From Anaerolineae bacterium (GTDB lineage Bacteria > Chloroflexota > Anaerolineae > Anaerolineales > UBA11579), in the NCBI GenBank assembly GCA_004297445.1, contig SCUK01000077.1, positions 1-64,000 of the forward strand: a DNA stretch of 64,000 bases, written 5' to 3'. Positions 28,363-39,200 of this stretch are shown piece by piece (within the stretch, counting starts at the first letter, position 1; the number at the start of each line of letters is the position of its first letter). The notes beneath the pieces were generated by a model that made no database searches, was not told the DNA's origin, and saw only the letters and a program-made list of their open reading frames with translations. A program made the position numbers and the translations under genes.

Positions 28363-29592
28363 ATGCGCGTTAGCGAGATGTTAAAGGAAATCCGCGGGCC
28401 ATGGCTCAAGCGGGTATCGCATACTTTAATGCGGGGCGAAGAGGGGCGGGAAGCGCTGGAGCAGACGCTTAACCGTTACTATGACCTGCTGTTGCAGGCT
28501 GTGGCGACGGGCGACCCGGGCTGGCTCAAACCGCTGCTCATCGAGTGGGCATCCCTGCGTACGGAGGACGAACTTCAGGAAGTCGACCTTTCGCTTTCGC
28601 CGGTGATGGCGGCGATGATTGGCGAGACGTTCAATGTGGCGCGTGAAGTACTGGAACCCGAGGCAGCGTTGGAGTTGTATGAAGCGTTACTCCCAGTCTA
28701 TACCTATTCCTATACCGAAATTGCGCGGCACGAAATCCTGCTGCGGGTTAGTTACGTATCCTCGCAACTTGACAAGGTTAAAGATGAACTTCAGCGGCTG
28801 GACCGCAGCAAATCAGATTTCATTTCGGTGGCGGCACACGAGCTCAAGACACCGTTGACCCTGATCGAGGGGTACGCGGCGATGCTGCGTGAACAGATTC
28901 GCAAGGAAGAAGAGACATCGCCAATTGTGTTGATGTTACGGGGTGTGAACAATGGCACCACGCGGCTGGGCGAAATCATCAATGACATGATCGACGTGTC
29001 TCTAATCGACAATAACCTGCTGACGCTGTCTTTCCAACCTACCTGGGTGAACCGACTGATTGAACACCTGGTGGAAGAAACGACAACCCTGGCAACTGAC
29101 CGAGGGCAGAGCATTGACGTGATACCGTTTGACGGGTGGGAGAAGCAAACCTTTGCGGATACCGAGCGCATCTTCCAGGCGCTGCGGAATGTGATGACCA
29201 ATGCCATCAAGTACACGCCGGATGGCGGAAAAATCACTGTGAGCGGGCGAACGCTGCCGGGCTTTCTGGAAGTTACGATTTCAGATAGCGGGATTGGCAT
29301 TGACCCGGAGGACCAGTCGATGATCTTCCGCAAGTTCGGGCGACTGGGGGCAGTGGCGACACACTCCAGCGGCAAGACGAAATTCAAGGGCGGGGGGCCA
29401 GGATTGGGGCTGCCCATCACCAAGGGCATCCTGGAAGCGCACGGCGGGACCATCTGGGTCGAGTCTGACGGGTATGACGAACAGGCACTCCCGGGCGCGA
29501 CGTTCCATGTGCTGTTGCCGCTGCGCAACGAGCCGCCAGATGCCAAGGCGGCCAAGTTGTTCCGGAGCGCCGAAGAAAATCTGGACTCTTAG
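28363..29592 (+). CDS. Soluble sensor histidine kinase
   Basis: HisKA FISVAAHELKTPLTLIEGYAAML; HATPase NAIKYTPDGGKITVSG, GGPGLGLPITKGI. Confidence 0.88.
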   Translation: MRVSEMLKEIRGPWLKRVSHTLMRGEEGREALEQTLNRYYDLLLQAVATGDPGWLKPLLIEWASLRTEDELQEVDLSLSPVMAAMIGETFNVAREVLEPEAALELYEALLPVYTYSYTEIARHEILLRVSYVSSQLDKVKDELQRLDRSKSDFISVAAHELKTPLTLIEGYAAMLREQIRKEEETSPIVLMLRGVNNGTTRLGEIINDMIDVSLIDNNLLTLSFQPTWVNRLIEHLVEETTTLATDRGQSIDVIPFDGWEKQTFADTERIFQALRNVMTNAIKYTPDGGKITVSGRTLPGFLEVTISDSGIGIDPEDQSMIFRKFGRLGAVATHSSGKTKFKGGGPGLGLPITKGILEAHGGTIWVESDGYDEQALPGATFHVLLPLRNEPPDAKAAKLFRSAEENLDS

Positions 29593-29627
29593 TGAAAACC
29601 ACTTTATTGGTATCGGAGACCTCCTTC

Positions 29628-30800
29628 ATGCAACCTGCTGACCGAGTATCGGCGTCAAAACCGTACTTCTTCGCACAACTGGGGAAGCGCATTAACCAAT
29701 TGAAAGCCAATGGCGTCGATGTGATTCGTCTGGATATGGGTTCGCCTGACCTGCCGCCCGCTGACTTCATCATTGACGCCATGGCGAATGAAATCCGCAA
29801 GCCGGATGTGCACGGGTATACGCTCGGGGGCGGTGTGCAGAAGTTCCGGCAGGCAGTGACGAATTTCTATTCGCGGCGTTTTGGCGTCGAACTAGACCCG
29901 ATGACGGAAGTCATCGACCTGATTGGCTCCAAGGAAGGCCTGTTCATCATTTCGCAGGTGCTGGTAAACCGGGGCGATGTTGCGCTGGTGCCAGACCCGG
30001 GATATGGCGTGTATGCGGCGGGCGCGGAAGTGGCGGGGGCGGACGTGGTGGCGATGCCTCTGCTGGCCGAAAATGAGTTTCTGCCGGACCTGGGCGCCAT
30101 CCCGACTGATGCGGCAAGACGGGCGAAGGTCATGTTTCTTAATTACCCCAACAACCCGACCGGAGCCACGGCCAACCTGGCGTTCTTTGAAAAAGTCGTC
30201 GCTTTTGCGAAGGAGTACGATATCCTGGTGGCGCACGACGCGCCGTATGCGGATGTTGCCTTTGATGCTTACCGTGCACCAAGCATCCTGCAGATTGCCG
30301 GCGCAAAGGATGTGGCAGTAGAGTTCAACTCGTTTTCAAAAATCTATAATATGGCCGGCTGGCGCCTGGGGATGGCGCTGGGCAATCGGGATGTATTGGG
30401 CTATATTGAAAATTACAAGAGTTTGCAGGACTCGGCGATGTTTGGGCCAATCATGACTGCAGGGGTGGCGGCGTTGCAGGGAGACCAGGAATGGATCGAA
30501 GAGCGAAACCAAGTATACCAGGAGCGACGGGATATCGCACTGAGCGGGCTGCGGGCAGCAGGATTTGAGGTTGCCACTCCAAAAGCGGCGCTGTACCTGT
30601 GGATCCGTCTTCCTGAAGGCGAGGACAGTACCGATTTCTGTGCCCGCCTGCTGGATGAAACCGGGGTAAGCCTGACGCCGGGGGTAGTGTTCGGGAAACA
30701 CGGAGAAGGCTACATGCGACTTTCCCTGGTGACGGCGACGGAACGCATCACCGAAGGCGTGAATCGCATTTGCGATTGGATGAAAACAGGAAAAAGCTGA
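29628..30800 (+). CDS. LL-diaminopimelate aminotransferase-like class I/II aminotransferase
   Basis: IRLDMGSPDLPPADFI, LNYPNNPTGATA, EFNSFSKIYNMAGWRLGMALG; an alternative GTG start lies at 29592. Confidence 0.85.
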   Translation: MQPADRVSASKPYFFAQLGKRINQLKANGVDVIRLDMGSPDLPPADFIIDAMANEIRKPDVHGYTLGGGVQKFRQAVTNFYSRRFGVELDPMTEVIDLIGSKEGLFIISQVLVNRGDVALVPDPGYGVYAAGAEVAGADVVAMPLLAENEFLPDLGAIPTDAARRAKVMFLNYPNNPTGATANLAFFEKVVAFAKEYDILVAHDAPYADVAFDAYRAPSILQIAGAKDVAVEFNSFSKIYNMAGWRLGMALGNRDVLGYIENYKSLQDSAMFGPIMTAGVAALQGDQEWIEERNQVYQERRDIALSGLRAAGFEVATPKAALYLWIRLPEGEDSTDFCARLLDETGVSLTPGVVFGKHGEGYMRLSLVTATERITEGVNRICDWMKTGKS

Positions 30801-32155
30801 TGTCTAAAAAAGAACCTTTGCCGACCCAGATGCCGCGCGAGCGGGCATTTCTGATCGGCGTTGAAATCCGGGGCGAAGAAGGGCTGCTGCCGCTGGAGGA
30901 GAGCCTGGACGAACTGGCGCTGCTGGCGAAAACCGCAGGCCTGAACGTGGTTGGCGAGGCCAGCCAGCGACTCGAAAATAGAAATCCGAAAACGCTGATT
31001 GGGGCGGGCAAGCTGGAAGAAGTGGAAGCGCTGGCGGAAGAAATGCGGGCCGAAGTGCTCATCTTTGATGATGAACTTTCCCCGCGCCACCAGCGCGAAC
31101 TTGAAAACGTGTTCACGGACAAGGTGCGGGTGCTGGACCGGACGGCGCTAATCCTGGATATCTTTGCGCAACACGCAAGTACACATGAGGGCGCCCTGCA
31201 GGTAGAACTGGCGCAATACGAATACCGTCTGCCCAGATTGACACGGGCATGGACGCACCTGGCACGCCAGGCCGGCGGCGGCGGGGGTCGTACCGGCAAT
31301 GGCGGCGTGGGCCTGCGCGGCCCCGGCGAAAAACAACTGGAAGTGGACCGCCGAGATATCCGGCGGCGAATCGACCAATTGAAAGGCGAGCTTGAGAAGG
31401 TGCGAGCGCACCGCGGCCGACACCGCGAAAAGCGCAAGCGCGCTCGCATTCCCGTAGTGGCGGTGGTGGGCTACACCAACGCCGGCAAGTCGACGTTGTT
31501 AAATCGAATCGCGGGGGCAGATGTGCTAACGGCTGACCAGCTGTTTGCGACGCTGGACCCGACCACGCGGCGGGTGGAACTCTCCGGCGGGCGGGTGGCG
31601 TTGTTCACGGATACAGTCGGGTTCATCCAAAAGCTGCCGACCACGCTGGTGGCGGCTTTCCGGGCGACGCTGGAAGAAATCTCGGAAGCGGAATTGCTGT
31701 TGCATGTGATTGATGCGACGCACCCAAGCGCGCTGGCGCAGTCCGAGGCGGTGCTGGAGACGCTGGCCGATATTTCGGCGGAGCACATCCCGATGCTGAC
31801 GGTGCTGAACAAGGTTGACCGGTTTGCGGACGATGCTGACCTAGCGGCGTTGATGGAGGATTTCCCGGGAGGCGTGCAGGTTTCCGCGTTAACCGGCGCG
31901 GGGATGGAGGCGTTGCTGGATGCGGTCCATCGAAAATTGTACGAGTCGTTCACGGAAGTCTCGGTGCACCTGCCTTTCCAGGAGGGCGCGTTGATCGCCC
32001 TGTTCCATGAGCAGGGGCAGGTGGATAAGGTGGAGCATACGCGCCGCGGCGTGCGGATGGAAGGGCGACTGCCCGGCCGGCTGTTAGCGCGGTTCATGCC
32101 ATTTGAGACAACCAATGTAATTGAAGTCCTTGAGGAAGAAGAGGAGGATGCCTGA
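30800..32155 (+). CDS. hflX: GTPase HflX
   Basis: GKLEEVEAL, LDRTALILDIFAQHASTHEGALQVELAQYEYRLPRL, GGRTGNGGVGLRGPGEKQLEVDRR, GYTNAGKST. Confidence 0.95.
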   Translation: MSKKEPLPTQMPRERAFLIGVEIRGEEGLLPLEESLDELALLAKTAGLNVVGEASQRLENRNPKTLIGAGKLEEVEALAEEMRAEVLIFDDELSPRHQRELENVFTDKVRVLDRTALILDIFAQHASTHEGALQVELAQYEYRLPRLTRAWTHLARQAGGGGGRTGNGGVGLRGPGEKQLEVDRRDIRRRIDQLKGELEKVRAHRGRHREKRKRARIPVVAVVGYTNAGKSTLLNRIAGADVLTADQLFATLDPTTRRVELSGGRVALFTDTVGFIQKLPTTLVAAFRATLEEISEAELLLHVIDATHPSALAQSEAVLETLADISAEHIPMLTVLNKVDRFADDADLAALMEDFPGGVQVSALTGAGMEALLDAVHRKLYESFTEVSVHLPFQEGALIALFHEQGQVDKVEHTRRGVRMEGRLPGRLLARFMPFETTNVIEVLEEEEEDA

Positions 32156-32364
32156 TGGGTGGTTTATCGCGATTGCTGGATGTATTGTCTGAGTACCTGG
32201 CGCACCGGAAAGGGCTGTTGCCGGGGCTGGGAATCCTGCTGGTTTTGGCGAACCTGATCCTTGGCATGATCCCGGGGATGGGGTTCCTGGCGGAGAGCGA
32301 CCTGCTGCTGCATCTGGGGGTGGTGGTTGGGCTGCTGGGGTTGATGCTGGCACGGGCGCTCTAG
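32155..32364 (+). CDS. Small (69 aa) membrane protein
   Basis: Two hydrophobic segments; TGATG overlap with the hflX stop. Confidence 0.65.
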   Translation: MGGLSRLLDVLSEYLAHRKGLLPGLGILLVLANLILGMIPGMGFLAESDLLLHLGVVVGLLGLMLARAL

Positions 32365-32463
32365 CCTGCGAAAATACGATCTACAGAGGCGCGCTGTAGT
32401 TTGGAAGGGAAGTGGTTGAGCAATTTGCGAAAGTGGGTACCCTTCTTTGGAATGACACCGATG

Positions 32464-32500
32464 AAAATGCCTTGCGAGGGAGACCACGCAGGGCATTTTT
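32464..32500 (+). terminator. Intrinsic terminator 10 nt before the next start codon
   Basis: AAAATGCCTTGCG-N10-CGCAGGGCATTTT with TTTTT tract. Confidence 0.75.
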
Positions 32501-32510
32501 GTAAGGATGG

Positions 32511-35438
32511 ATGATGAGCCAGGAACAGTTGCGAGATGTAACCGAAGATCTGCGCAAGGCCATTGAGGGGGAAGTGCGGACAGACCCGGCCAGCCGGATG
32601 CTGTATGCGACCGATGGCAGCATCTACCAGATTCTGCCGCTGGGCGTTGTTTTCCCGAAGACACAGGATGAACTCTCGGCGGTGGTCGAAATCGCGGGGC
32701 GGCACGGCGTGCCGGTGCTGCCCCGCGGGTCGGGGTCAAGCCTGGCCGGGCAAAGCATCGGGGCGGCGCTGGTCATCGACTGTACACGGCATCTCAATCG
32801 AATTGTGAACATAGACGGGGAGCAACGGACGGCGACGGTGGAGCCCGGGGTGGTGTTAAACGCGTTCAACAATGCAGCGGCGAAACACGGCCTGCAGTTC
32901 GGGCCGGACCCGGCCTCGGCGGATAGGGCGACGTTTGGAGGGATGATTGGAAACAATTCCACCGGCGCACATTCGATCCTGTATGGGATGACGGCGGACC
33001 ATGTGATAGGGCTGGATGTGGCGCTGGCAGATGGGACGACTGCGCGGCTGGAAGATGTGAGTGTGCGGGAGGCGGAGCGGCGGGCGGGAATGGGAATGCT
33101 GGAAGGCGCGCTGTATGCGGCAAGCCTGAAGGTGCGGGATGAGTACGCGGATGAAATCCGCGCCCGCTGGCCGAAGACGTGGCGGCGGGCATCCGGTTAT
33201 GCGCTGAATTACCTGCTGGGCTGGTCGGCGAGCGCGCCACCACGTTGGGAAGAGAGCGGCCTTGGGCACAACTATCCTCCGCTGGGCGCGGGGCGTATTA
33301 ATCTGGCGCAATTGATGGTGGGTTCCGAAGGGACGCTGGCGGCGTTCCGGCAGGCAACCTTTCACCTAGTTCCCACCCCGGAGCATACCTGCCTGGGGGT
33401 GCTGGCGTTTGACAGTATTGTGGCGGCGTGCGAAGCCACGCCAGGCTTGCTGGAGAGGCAGCCTACGGCGGTGGAACTGATCCCGCGGGCGCTCATAAAC
33501 CGCGCCCGGGCGGTGCCCGCCTATGCGGCGCGACTGGGGTTCGTGCAGGGCGACCCGGCGGCAATCCTCGTGGTGGAGTTCGCGGGCGGTGAAGCGGCAA
33601 GATTGCGAGAGAAGGTGCAGGCGTTGGGGGTGGGCGGGGTGGTCGCCGAGACGGCGGCACAGCAGGCTGAAGTGTGGGCCGTGCGCAAGGTCGGGCTGGG
33701 ATTATTGATGTCGGTAAAAGGGGATGCTAAGCCACTGCCATTTGTGGAGGACATGGCGGTGCCGGTGGAGCGGCTGGCGGAATTCGTACGCGGGTTTGAG
33801 CGCATTCTGGCGGAGCACGGGACGGGCGGGGACTTTTACGCCCATGCCTCAGCGGGGTGTTTGCATGTGCGGCCGTTGATAAACTTGAAAACCGAACAGG
33901 GTATTGAACTGATGAGGAGCATCAGCCGGGCGGTGGTGGACTTGACGCTGGGGCTGGGCGGGGCGTTGAGCGGCGAGCACGGGGACGGACTGTCCCATGC
34001 GGAGTGGCTGGAACGCGGGTATGGGCCGCGCCTGACCGAGGCATTTGAGGTCATCAAGCGGGCGGCCGACCCCAAGGGGCTGCTCAACCCGGGAAAGGTG
34101 ATCGATGCGCAGAAAATGCACGAGAACCTGCGCTACGGCGCGAACTACAAGGCCGAGACATGGAAACCGGTGCTGGACTTCACCGGGCAGGAGACCCTGC
34201 TGGGGGCGATTGAGATGTGCAACGGGGCGGGCGTATGCCGCAAAGACGGTGGCGTGATGTGCCCGTCGTTCCAGGCGACACGCGAGGAAATGCACAGCAC
34301 GCGCGGGCGGGCGAACCTGCTGCGGGGCATGCTCTCCGGGCGGTTCCCGATGGCGGAGCTGGCGGAGGAAGCGGTGCATGGCGCGCTGGACCTGTGCCTG
34401 GAGTGCAAGGGTTGTAAAGCAGAGTGCCCGTCCGGCGTGGACATGGCGAAAATCAAATATGAATACCTGCATCATTACCACCAGTCGCATCGGAGGCCGC
34501 TGCGCGACTACCTGTTCGGCTATATCGGGACGTTGGGGCGGTTGGGGAGGGTGGCGACGCCGGTCGCGAATTTGACTATGAGGTTAGTGCCCAAGAAAGC
34601 GATGGGATTGGCGAAGGAAAGGAGTCTGCCGCGACTTGCAGGGAAGAAATTTAGCGCTGGCGGGCAAAGGGGCGGGGACGGGGTACTGTTTCTATCCGAT
34701 GCCTTTACGGAATATTTCTATCCGGAGGTGGGCGCGGCAGCCGTGGACATGTTGCAGGCGGCGGGCTATCGGGTGGTGAAGATTCCGGTGGTCGGCGCGG
34801 GCCGGACGTTAATCTCCAAGGGATTCCTGCCGCAGGCCAGACGGCATGCCGAACGGGTATTGACGGCGATTGAATTGATTGACCCACTGGGGGAGATGCC
34901 GGTAGTGGGCGTGGAGCCGTCCGAGTTGCTGACCTTGCGGGATGAATATCTGGACCTGCTGCCGGGAAATGAAAAGGCGAGGGGCCTGTCCTGGCGCGCT
35001 TATTTGATTGATGAATTCATGGTGCGACCCGGGAAAGATGGGCGGCTGCGGTTTGAGGCGTTGGCGGGGGTTGGACGGGGGGAGAAGGTGCTGTTCCACG
35101 GGCATTGCTACCAGAAGGCGCAGCCGCCGGCGGAGGACGGCTACCCCAGCGGACCGGCGGCGACGCGGGCGTTTCTGGAAGGGATGGGGTATGAGGCGGA
35201 GATGATTCAGGCGGGGTGCTGTGGGATGGCCGGGTCATTTGGCTACGAGGCGGAGCATTACGAGGTCTCGATGCAAGTAGGGGAACTGGCGCTGTTTCCA
35301 GCGGTGCGAGCGGCAGGGGACGTGAGACTGGCAGCGTCAGGCGTTTCGTGCCGAACGCAGATCGAAGCGGGGACGGGGCGGAAGGCGGTGCATCCGGTGA
35401 TGCTGGGGCGGCAAGACGCCATTGCGGCAGACGAGTAA
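32511..35438 (+). CDS. FAD-linked oxidase / Fe-S dehydrogenase (D-lactate/glycolate dehydrogenase-like, GlcD plus Fe-S fusion)
   Basis: PCMH FAD domain (VLPRGSGSSLAGQSIG, GGMIGNNSTGAHSILYG), GEHGDGLSHAEW, CLECKGCKAECPSGVDM, CCxx motifs (HCYQKA...GCCGMAGSFG). Confidence 0.9.
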   Translation: MMSQEQLRDVTEDLRKAIEGEVRTDPASRMLYATDGSIYQILPLGVVFPKTQDELSAVVEIAGRHGVPVLPRGSGSSLAGQSIGAALVIDCTRHLNRIVNIDGEQRTATVEPGVVLNAFNNAAAKHGLQFGPDPASADRATFGGMIGNNSTGAHSILYGMTADHVIGLDVALADGTTARLEDVSVREAERRAGMGMLEGALYAASLKVRDEYADEIRARWPKTWRRASGYALNYLLGWSASAPPRWEESGLGHNYPPLGAGRINLAQLMVGSEGTLAAFRQATFHLVPTPEHTCLGVLAFDSIVAACEATPGLLERQPTAVELIPRALINRARAVPAYAARLGFVQGDPAAILVVEFAGGEAARLREKVQALGVGGVVAETAAQQAEVWAVRKVGLGLLMSVKGDAKPLPFVEDMAVPVERLAEFVRGFERILAEHGTGGDFYAHASAGCLHVRPLINLKTEQGIELMRSISRAVVDLTLGLGGALSGEHGDGLSHAEWLERGYGPRLTEAFEVIKRAADPKGLLNPGKVIDAQKMHENLRYGANYKAETWKPVLDFTGQETLLGAIEMCNGAGVCRKDGGVMCPSFQATREEMHSTRGRANLLRGMLSGRFPMAELAEEAVHGALDLCLECKGCKAECPSGVDMAKIKYEYLHHYHQSHRRPLRDYLFGYIGTLGRLGRVATPVANLTMRLVPKKAMGLAKERSLPRLAGKKFSAGGQRGGDGVLFLSDAFTEYFYPEVGAAAVDMLQAAGYRVVKIPVVGAGRTLISKGFLPQARRHAERVLTAIELIDPLGEMPVVGVEPSELLTLRDEYLDLLPGNEKARGLSWRAYLIDEFMVRPGKDGRLRFEALAGVGRGEKVLFHGHCYQKAQPPAEDGYPSGPAATRAFLEGMGYEAEMIQAGCCGMAGSFGYEAEHYEVSMQVGELALFPAVRAAGDVRLAASGVSCRTQIEAGTGRKAVHPVMLGRQDAIAADE

Positions 35439-35618
35439 GGAAAGAGAATGGGTCCGCGGGAGCTCACGCCCTATGATGAGATGTATGTCGATGGCGCGGG
35501 CGTTAATTGAGTACGTTCTGGCGCGGGAACCGCACGGCGCGGCTGGTGACCCACCAGGCAGGAGTTCATAGATTCGGCAGGAATTTGCGGGCAGTATGAA
35601 AGCGATGGGCGTTAAGGG

Positions 35619-38600
35619 TTAGCCAACGGGATGGCTTTCAAGAGCCGGGTCGATAGGCAGGGCGACGCGGAAGGTGGTACCGAAGTTGAGCCGGCTCTGG
35701 ACAGTGACCGTGCCGCTGTGTTTTTCGCAGATTTCCTTGACGAGAGCGAGGCCGAGGCCGGTGCCACCGTGCTTGCGGGTGCTGCTCCCGTCAATCTGAT
35801 AGAAACGCTCGAAGATACGGTCCAGTTCGGATTCCGGGATGCCGGAACCCGTGTCTGAGACTTCCAGAACAATTTCATTATCTTGGCGAAAGAGACGGAC
35901 AGCGATTGTGCCGCGAACGGGGGTGAACTTGAGGGCATTGCCGAGCAGGTTGTCCAGCACGCGGCGCAGCATTTCCGGGTCACCGCGCAAGGCGGGAATC
36001 TCGGGAGCGAGCTGGCGTTTCAGGTTCAGGCGCGCCCGTTCAGCAACGACGGCGAAGTCTTCGAGTTGAAACTCCACCAGGCTGCGAAGGTCGACCATCT
36101 GGGGGCGCAAGCCTACATTTTCGGTTTCCAGGAGGGCGGTAAGGTCGCTAATCATTTTGTTGAGCATATCGACGCGACGGCGAATGATGCCGATGGGTTC
36201 GCCGAAGTCCGGGGGCATCTCGCCCAGTTCACCTGAGTCGAGCAGTTCGATGTAGCCTTTGATAATCGAGAGCGGCGTTCGGAGTTCGTGCGATACGTTT
36301 TGAACAAACTCCGATTTAAGCCGGTCCAGTTCTTCCTGTTTGGCGAGGGCGCGGGCAAGGTCGATGGCGCGCTCCTGGGCGTCTGCATAGAGGCGGGTGT
36401 TTTCGATGACGGCTGCGGCCTGGCTGGAAAAGACAGCCAGCAGGCGGGTGTCATCGTCGGTGAAGCCGCCGCGTTTGTTGAGGGCAAATACGACGCCAAG
36501 AAAGCGTTCGTTGCGCGACATGGGCGCGGCGAGAAGGTTTTGAATTGGAAGGAAGGAAGACAGTGTCTCGAAGATGACGGGGTTTTCCGATGGGGAATTG
36601 CTGTGATGTACATCCAGGGCGCGGGCGTTCCAAAGCCTACCGGCAGTGGTGGGCGAGATGCTGACCTGATTCAGGACTTCGTCTGTGACACCAAAGCCTG
36701 GTTTTTGGGCGATGAGGTAACCGGTAATGGGGTCGATGAGAGCAACAATGCAAGTGTCGGCGCCGAGGAGGCGAGCGAGGCGCTCAACCAGCGTGCCGTA
36801 GGTTTCCTGGACGTCGGTCATGGTTTTGAACGCTTCGGCAATTTCGTATAAGCCGCGCAGTTCCGAAGCGCGCCGCTCTTCTTCCTTACTCAAACGAAGC
36901 TTCTCGATCACTATCCCAACCTGGGCGGCGACGGTGGTAAGGAGACGCTCATCATCCTCGCTGAAGGCATTGATGCGATGGTTTTCGGTATTGATCACGC
37001 CTTCGACCTGACCCGCGACATAAAGAGGAACGCATAACTCCGAGCGGGTATGGGGGTCAATCTCGACATAGTCTTCGAGGGTGCGGACATCGGCAACGCG
37101 CTGGGGTCGGGCGGCGCGAGCGACTTCCCAGCATAGACCGCGGGAGAGAGCGGGAATCGGAGGGCTTTTGTGTTCGCCTTCCCAATAGGATGGATGGTGC
37201 AAGAGCTGCTGCCGGTTTTCGGAATATGTGAGGAAGCCGAAATTATCCGGATAGAGCGTCCGGCCGATGAGAGTGGTTGCGCGGCGAATGAGCTCATCTT
37301 CGTCAACGGCTTCAAGCCCGGCGAGGCTGATGCCCTGAAGGACGGTCAGCTCGTCCACTCGACGGCGGGTGGCGCGGAACAAGCGGGCGTTGTCCATGGT
37401 GGATGCAATCTGACTGGCGAACAATTGCGCGGCTTCCTGGTCAGCGGGGGTGAAGCGGTGAGCGGAATGACTATCCAGCAGGACGAGAGAGCCGAGACAG
37501 ACATCGCCGTGGAGGAGCGGTACGCCCATGATGGCGCGAGCATTAAACGTGTGGACCAGAGAGGTGCTAACCAGCTCTGATGTTCGAGCATCGTTAACAA
37601 TGTAGGCGCGACGTTCGCGAATGACACGAACGCCGAGAGTTTCCTGGTCATCCAGTGGAAGGCGAAGTTTGACGAAGTCTTCCCGCCCGGGGCCGTTGCC
37701 AGCAAAGCCCACTACGTCCAGACCGTCCAGAAGCCAAATAAAGGCCGAATCAATTCCGAATACTGACCGAGCTTCATTGCAAATCGTATCCAGAAGTGAT
37801 TGCAGGTCGATCGAGGCGGTGAGGGCGCTACCGACCCTAGCCAGCGAGGCGAGGAGCCGGTTGCGTTCCTGGGCTTCATCCAAGAGAAAGGCGTTTTGGA
37901 TGGCGATGGCAACTTGATCCGCGAGGACGCTGAGGAATTTTACACTTTCCGGATTCAGCGCGTTCGGCTGATTGCTCTGAACATCCAATACACCATATTG
38001 GGTATTACCAGCAATCAGCGGCAGAGCCAATTCAGCGCGGGTGTTGGGGAGGAGCGGATTGAGGCGATGGAGTGGATCTGTGCGGGTATCCGGGGAAACA
38101 TGCAGCTGACCGGACATGCCCACCTGACTAATGATGCCGTGATCGCCGAGGTTGTAGCCGTGGCCTCCGGAAATCATCTGCCGGCCGGCGCTGCTGTTGG
38201 CGGCGCGCATCACAAGACGCTTGCCAGAGCGATCGTTTAGATAGATTGAAACGTGGTAAAAGTCGAAACGCTCGCCGATGAGCCGGGTAACTTTTGGGAG
38301 AAGTTCGTCCAGACTGTGAAAGGAGGCGGCGGCGCGACCGACTTCGGCAGCAGCTTCGAGACCGGTAGCTCGCTCGTGCAGCGCAGAATGGGCCTCGCTG
38401 GTGCCTGCCAACGTGTGGGTTAGATCACGTAAGCCGATGTAGATGATAGCCGAAGCAAACGCGAACGTGAGCGTAAGAAGAATAAGCAGTTCACCGGGTG
38501 TGAAGGCGAGTTCCGGGACGGGGAGCAGGCCGCGGCTTTCCATGATGAACAGAATCAGCCCCAAGAGACCTGAAGCACCCGTGAATGCAAGGCTGGCGCG

Positions 38601-38951
38601 CAGGCCAAACAAAGCGCCCGCGCACATGATTGCCACAATCAGTGCCAGGAAGAATGGACTGGCCAGACCGCCGTGCTGGTAGGCGCTGGCCGCCAAAAGA
38701 CCCCAAAGAATTGAAACATAGACACGGGCTACGGTAAGAACAAAGCGCGTTCGTGCTGCCAAAAGGATAATTGCATGCAGACCGATGGAAATCAGTGGGC
38801 TGATGGACTGCCCAGTCGCTGGGAATAGCGCAACCAGCAAACCATAGCCGAGCGAAGCGAGCAGTCCGGCGAGGGCAATTGAGTGCAAGCTGCGCGCAAG
38901 GCGGCTGATTGATGGGTCGTCAAATTGCGGGGGTCGAAGAAGTGTGCTCAT
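35619..38951 (-). CDS. Multi-GAF sensor histidine kinase
   Basis: N-terminal TM region, several GAF domains, [45 protein letters not shown]. Confidence 0.9.
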   Translation of the reverse strand: MSTLLRPPQFDDPSISRLARSLHSIALAGLLASLGYGLLVALFPATGQSISPLISIGLHAIILLAARTRFVLTVARVYVSILWGLLAASAYQHGGLASPFFLALIVAIMCAGALFGLRASLAFTGASGLLGLILFIMESRGLLPVPELAFTPGELLILLTLTFAFASAIIYIGLRDLTHTLAGTSEAHSALHERATGLEAAAEVGRAAASFHSLDELLPKVTRLIGERFDFYHVSIYLNDRSGKRLVMRAANSSAGRQMISGGHGYNLGDHGIISQVGMSGQLHVSPDTRTDPLHRLNPLLPNTRAELALPLIAGNTQYGVLDVQSNQPNALNPESVKFLSVLADQVAIAIQNAFLLDEAQERNRLLASLARVGSALTASIDLQSLLDTICNEARSVFGIDSAFIWLLDGLDVVGFAGNGPGREDFVKLRLPLDDQETLGVRVIRERRAYIVNDARTSELVSTSLVHTFNARAIMGVPLLHGDVCLGSLVLLDSHSAHRFTPADQEAAQLFASQIASTMDNARLFRATRRRVDELTVLQGISLAGLEAVDEDELIRRATTLIGRTLYPDNFGFLTYSENRQQLLHHPSYWEGEHKSPPIPALSRGLCWEVARAARPQRVADVRTLEDYVEIDPHTRSELCVPLYVAGQVEGVINTENHRINAFSEDDERLLTTVAAQVGIVIEKLRLSKEEERRASELRGLYEIAEAFKTMTDVQETYGTLVERLARLLGADTCIVALIDPITGYLIAQKPGFGVTDEVLNQVSISPTTAGRLWNARALDVHHSNSPSENPVIFETLSSFLPIQNLLAAPMSRNERFLGVVFALNKRGGFTDDDTRLLAVFSSQAAAVIENTRLYADAQERAIDLARALAKQEELDRLKSEFVQNVSHELRTPLSIIKGYIELLDSGELGEMPPDFGEPIGIIRRRVDMLNKMISDLTALLETENVGLRPQMVDLRSLVEFQLEDFAVVAERARLNLKRQLAPEIPALRGDPEMLRRVLDNLLGNALKFTPVRGTIAVRLFRQDNEIVLEVSDTGSGIPESELDRIFERFYQIDGSSTRKHGGTGLGLALVKEICEKHSGTVTVQSRLNFGTTFRVALPIDPALESHPVG

Positions 38952-39131
38952 CTTGAAGGGGCAAATCTCTATTCAGTATAGGGGCAGTGTGGGATGTGTC
39001 AAGATGCGGGGGAAGAATAGCACTTATCAAATCGGTTGGGTGAGCCCGATCAGGAAATCAAAAGCTGAAGGCAAGAGGTGGCTCACGTTTGGACGACAAA
39101 GGGCCTTGAAATAGAACAGCCTGTGTAAAGA

Positions 39132-39171
39132 AAACAAGGTCAGACTCTGGATACAGTTTCTGACCTTGTTT
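39132..39171 (-). terminator. Intrinsic terminator downstream of tatA
   Basis: AAACAAGGTCAGA-N14-TCTGACCTTGTTT. Confidence 0.75.
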
Positions 39172-39200
39172 GTATGCGGGGAGAGAGATACCGAGCCGAC

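Noticed and set aside
35448-35510. Short peptide MGPRELTPYDEMYVDGAGVN reminiscent of a circularly permuted ATP-grasp fragment
   Set aside because: Only 20 codons in a 180-bp gap between convergent genes; similarity is too short to separate from chance.
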